Positions 6,215 through 7,040 of a stretch of 7,040 bases of DNA are shown here, piece by piece (the stretch's first letter is position 1; the number at the start of each line of letters is the position of its first letter). Source of the DNA: Psychrilyobacter sp. Lineage in GTDB: Bacteria; Fusobacteriota; Fusobacteriia; Fusobacteriales; Fusobacteriaceae. Made by a program: the position numbers and the translations under genes. The stretch spans positions 1 to 7,040 of the forward strand of contig JAUXGP010000086.1 in assembly GCA_030621995.1 (NCBI GenBank), in the 5' to 3' direction. The notes beneath the pieces were generated by a model. It worked only from the letters and a program-made list of their open reading frames with translations. It searched no databases and had not been told where the DNA came from.

Positions 6215-6885
6215 AAATATTAATAGTAGAGGACAGTCTTGTAACAAGAAATCACTTAGAAAAAAAATTAAAAGAAGAAGGATTTGATGTGAGTGCAGCT
6301 TCATCCGGGGAAGCTGCCTTGCAAACAATAGTAAATATGAGCCCGCAGCTTGTACTTTTAGATCTATATCTGCCGGGGATAGATGGATTAGAAGTTTGTG
6401 AAAAAATAAGAAATCATCCGGGAGTCTATGGAACACCCCACATAATAATGCTCACAGGAAAGACGGAGGAGCAGGATATAGTGGATGGGTTTGTGAGAGG
6501 GGCAGATGATTATGTAAAGAAGCCCTTTAATATAGCTGAGGTGATTCTCAGAATAAGAGCGGTGGAGCGAAAAACTGCTGCAAAGGCGGAGGTTCTTCAG
6601 GTGGGAGATATTATTATGAATCTTTCAGCTAATAGTGTAAAGGAGGGAGGAGAGGAGATCAAGCTCTCCAAAACAGAGTATAACCTTCTTGTTTTTTTAG
6701 CAAAAAATAGGGGAGTGGCTCTCTCGAGGATGAATATCTATGAAAGGGTTTGGGAGGATGAATTTATTCCAGGAAACAGGATCATAGATGTATATATAAG
6801 AAAGCTCAAAAATAAACTTTCTACCTTTGATAACCACATCGAATCCCTTCAGGGAAGGGGATATATTCTGAGAGGAAAATTCTAA
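6211..6885 (+). CDS. OmpR/PhoB-family response regulator, partner of the upstream hybrid kinase
   Basis: The 224-residue regulator has a receiver domain at 1-118 and a winged-helix DNA-binding domain at about 127-222. The receiver has all key residues: Glu7/Asp8 (VEDS), phosphoacceptor Asp51 (LLDLYLPGIDG), Thr82 (MLTGK) and Lys104 (KKPF). The effector shows the family pattern LSKTEYNLL (152-160), a recognition-helix region with NRIIDVYIRKLKNKL (189-203), and the wing GRGYIL (215-220). It should accept phosphate from the kinase HPt His734, dimerise and bind tandem half-sites. Length is normal for the family. The ATG overlaps the kinase stop codon by four bases, with GGAGAGGA (6197-6204) inside the kinase's last codons as ribosome binding site. 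A strong terminator follows 47 bases after its stop. The 11-base direct repeat before the kinase promoter is the best candidate target in the window. It acts in the cytoplasm on DNA; its regulon is unknown. Confidence 0.94.
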   Translation: MKILIVEDSLVTRNHLEKKLKEEGFDVSAASSGEAALQTIVNMSPQLVLLDLYLPGIDGLEVCEKIRNHPGVYGTPHIIMLTGKTEEQDIVDGFVRGADDYVKKPFNIAEVILRIRAVERKTAAKAEVLQVGDIIMNLSANSVKEGGEEIKLSKTEYNLLVFLAKNRGVALSRMNIYERVWEDEFIPGNRIIDVYIRKLKNKLSTFDNHIESLQGRGYILRGKF

Positions 6886-6932
6886 AATCAAGTTTGATCT
6901 TGGATTTACTGTCTTAATTGTAAAATACGAGG

Positions 6933-6961
6933 AACTCCTAAAATCAATTAGGAGTTTTTTT
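6933..6961 (+). terminator. Strong intrinsic terminator of the kinase-regulator operon
   Basis: AACTCCTAA (6933-6941) pairs perfectly with TTAGGAGTT (6948-6956) around a 6-base loop, and seven T residues run from 6955 to 6961. It lies 47 bases after the regulator stop codon. Before it, a weaker hairpin (AATCAAG with CTTGGATT, about 6887-6909, one bulge) has no T-run and is not called as a terminator. Confidence 0.92.
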
Positions 6962-6962
6962 G

Positions 6963-6991
6963 TGGAAAAAATCACTAAATAATGGTATTAT
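6963..6991 (+). promoter_or_regulatory. Probable promoter for the gene entering at the right edge (extended -10)
   Basis: TGGTATTAT contains a -10 box TATTAT (6986-6991) with the TG extension. TGGAAA (6963-6968) matches four of six -35 positions at 17 bases. The predicted start near 6998 leaves a leader of about 30 bases containing AGGGGG. It begins directly after the terminator T-run. Confidence 0.5.
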
Positions 6992-7027
6992 TTATCTATT
7001 AAATAAAGATTTATAGGGGGATAAATT

Positions 7028-7040
7028 TTGGGTATAGAAA
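7028..7040 (+). CDS. Start of an unidentified gene (TTG start), cut by the window edge
   Basis: AGGGGG (7015-7020) lies seven bases upstream of a TTG at 7028, ideal spacing for translation initiation, and a plausible promoter precedes it. Only four codons (M-G-I-E) fall in the window, so the product cannot be named. If the true start lies beyond the edge, this stretch is leader sequence. Confidence 0.4.

Noticed and set aside
6182..6436. 84-codon minus-strand frame over the kinase-regulator junction, and a 92-codon frame at 6697-6975
   Set aside because: Both are shadows of the response regulator gene; the second also runs through the terminator hairpin.
6886..6910. Hairpin (AATCAAG / CTTGGATT) right after the regulator stop codon as a first terminator
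   Set aside because: The stem is short with a bulge and no T-run follows; the perfect hairpin at 6933-6961 is the evident terminator.
1..7040. Mobile element, CRISPR array, tRNA or rRNA
   Set aside because: I saw no transposase or integrase motifs, no terminal inverted repeats with target duplications, no regularly spaced repeat array and no cloverleaf-like segment. Gene style and composition look uniform across the window.

Overview
The window is an AT-rich bacterial segment with strong AGGAGG-type ribosome binding sites, compact intergenic spaces and frequent AGA/AGG arginine codons. Together with the gene content (APC amino-acid permeases, a C26-type amidotransferase, a hybrid phosphorelay kinase), this fits a low-GC anaerobe. 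A member of the Fusobacteriota is my best guess and a Firmicute is the alternative. This is an impression from composition and protein style, not a database match.

Left part (1-3672, all on the minus strand). At the left edge is the first third of nothing more than a start: the N-terminal 41 codons of a Cof-type HAD phosphatase. Next comes an APC-family permease (234-1493) with its own extended -10 promoter. Upstream of that is a two-gene operon read leftward: a second, paralogous APC permease (2335-3672) whose TAA stop directly abuts the ATG of a PuuD-like class I glutamine amidotransferase / gamma-glutamyl hydrolase (1636-2334). The two permeases therefore flank a predicted cytoplasmic gamma-glutamyl amide hydrolase. 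The likely joint task is uptake and degradation of amino acids, polyamines or gamma-glutamyl conjugates.

Centre (3673-3847). A 175-base divergent intergenic region separates the permease operon from a signalling operon. It holds a good sigma70-type promoter for the kinase. Just upstream of its -35 box is a perfect 8-base direct repeat with an 11-base period, the layout expected for a dimeric OmpR/PhoB-family regulator. There are also short inverted repeats.

Right part (3848-6885, plus strand). A 788-residue membrane-bound hybrid histidine kinase carries, in order, an extracytoplasmic sensor of unrecognised type, HisKA, HATPase, a probable degenerate receiver, a functional receiver and an HPt domain. 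It overlaps by four bases (ATGA) an OmpR/PhoB-family response regulator. All four phosphorelay residues (His235, Asp620, His734 in the kinase; Asp51 in the regulator) are intact, so the pair looks like a complete His-Asp-His-Asp relay ending in a DNA-binding protein. A strong intrinsic terminator follows (6933-6961). A new promoter and a probable TTG-initiated gene begin at the right edge.

No RNA gene, mobile element or CRISPR array was seen. No intergenic stretch exceeds 300 bases. Most of the window is ordinary; the parts most worth a second look are the repeat upstream of the kinase, its unknown sensor domain and the permease-hydrolase-permease cluster.
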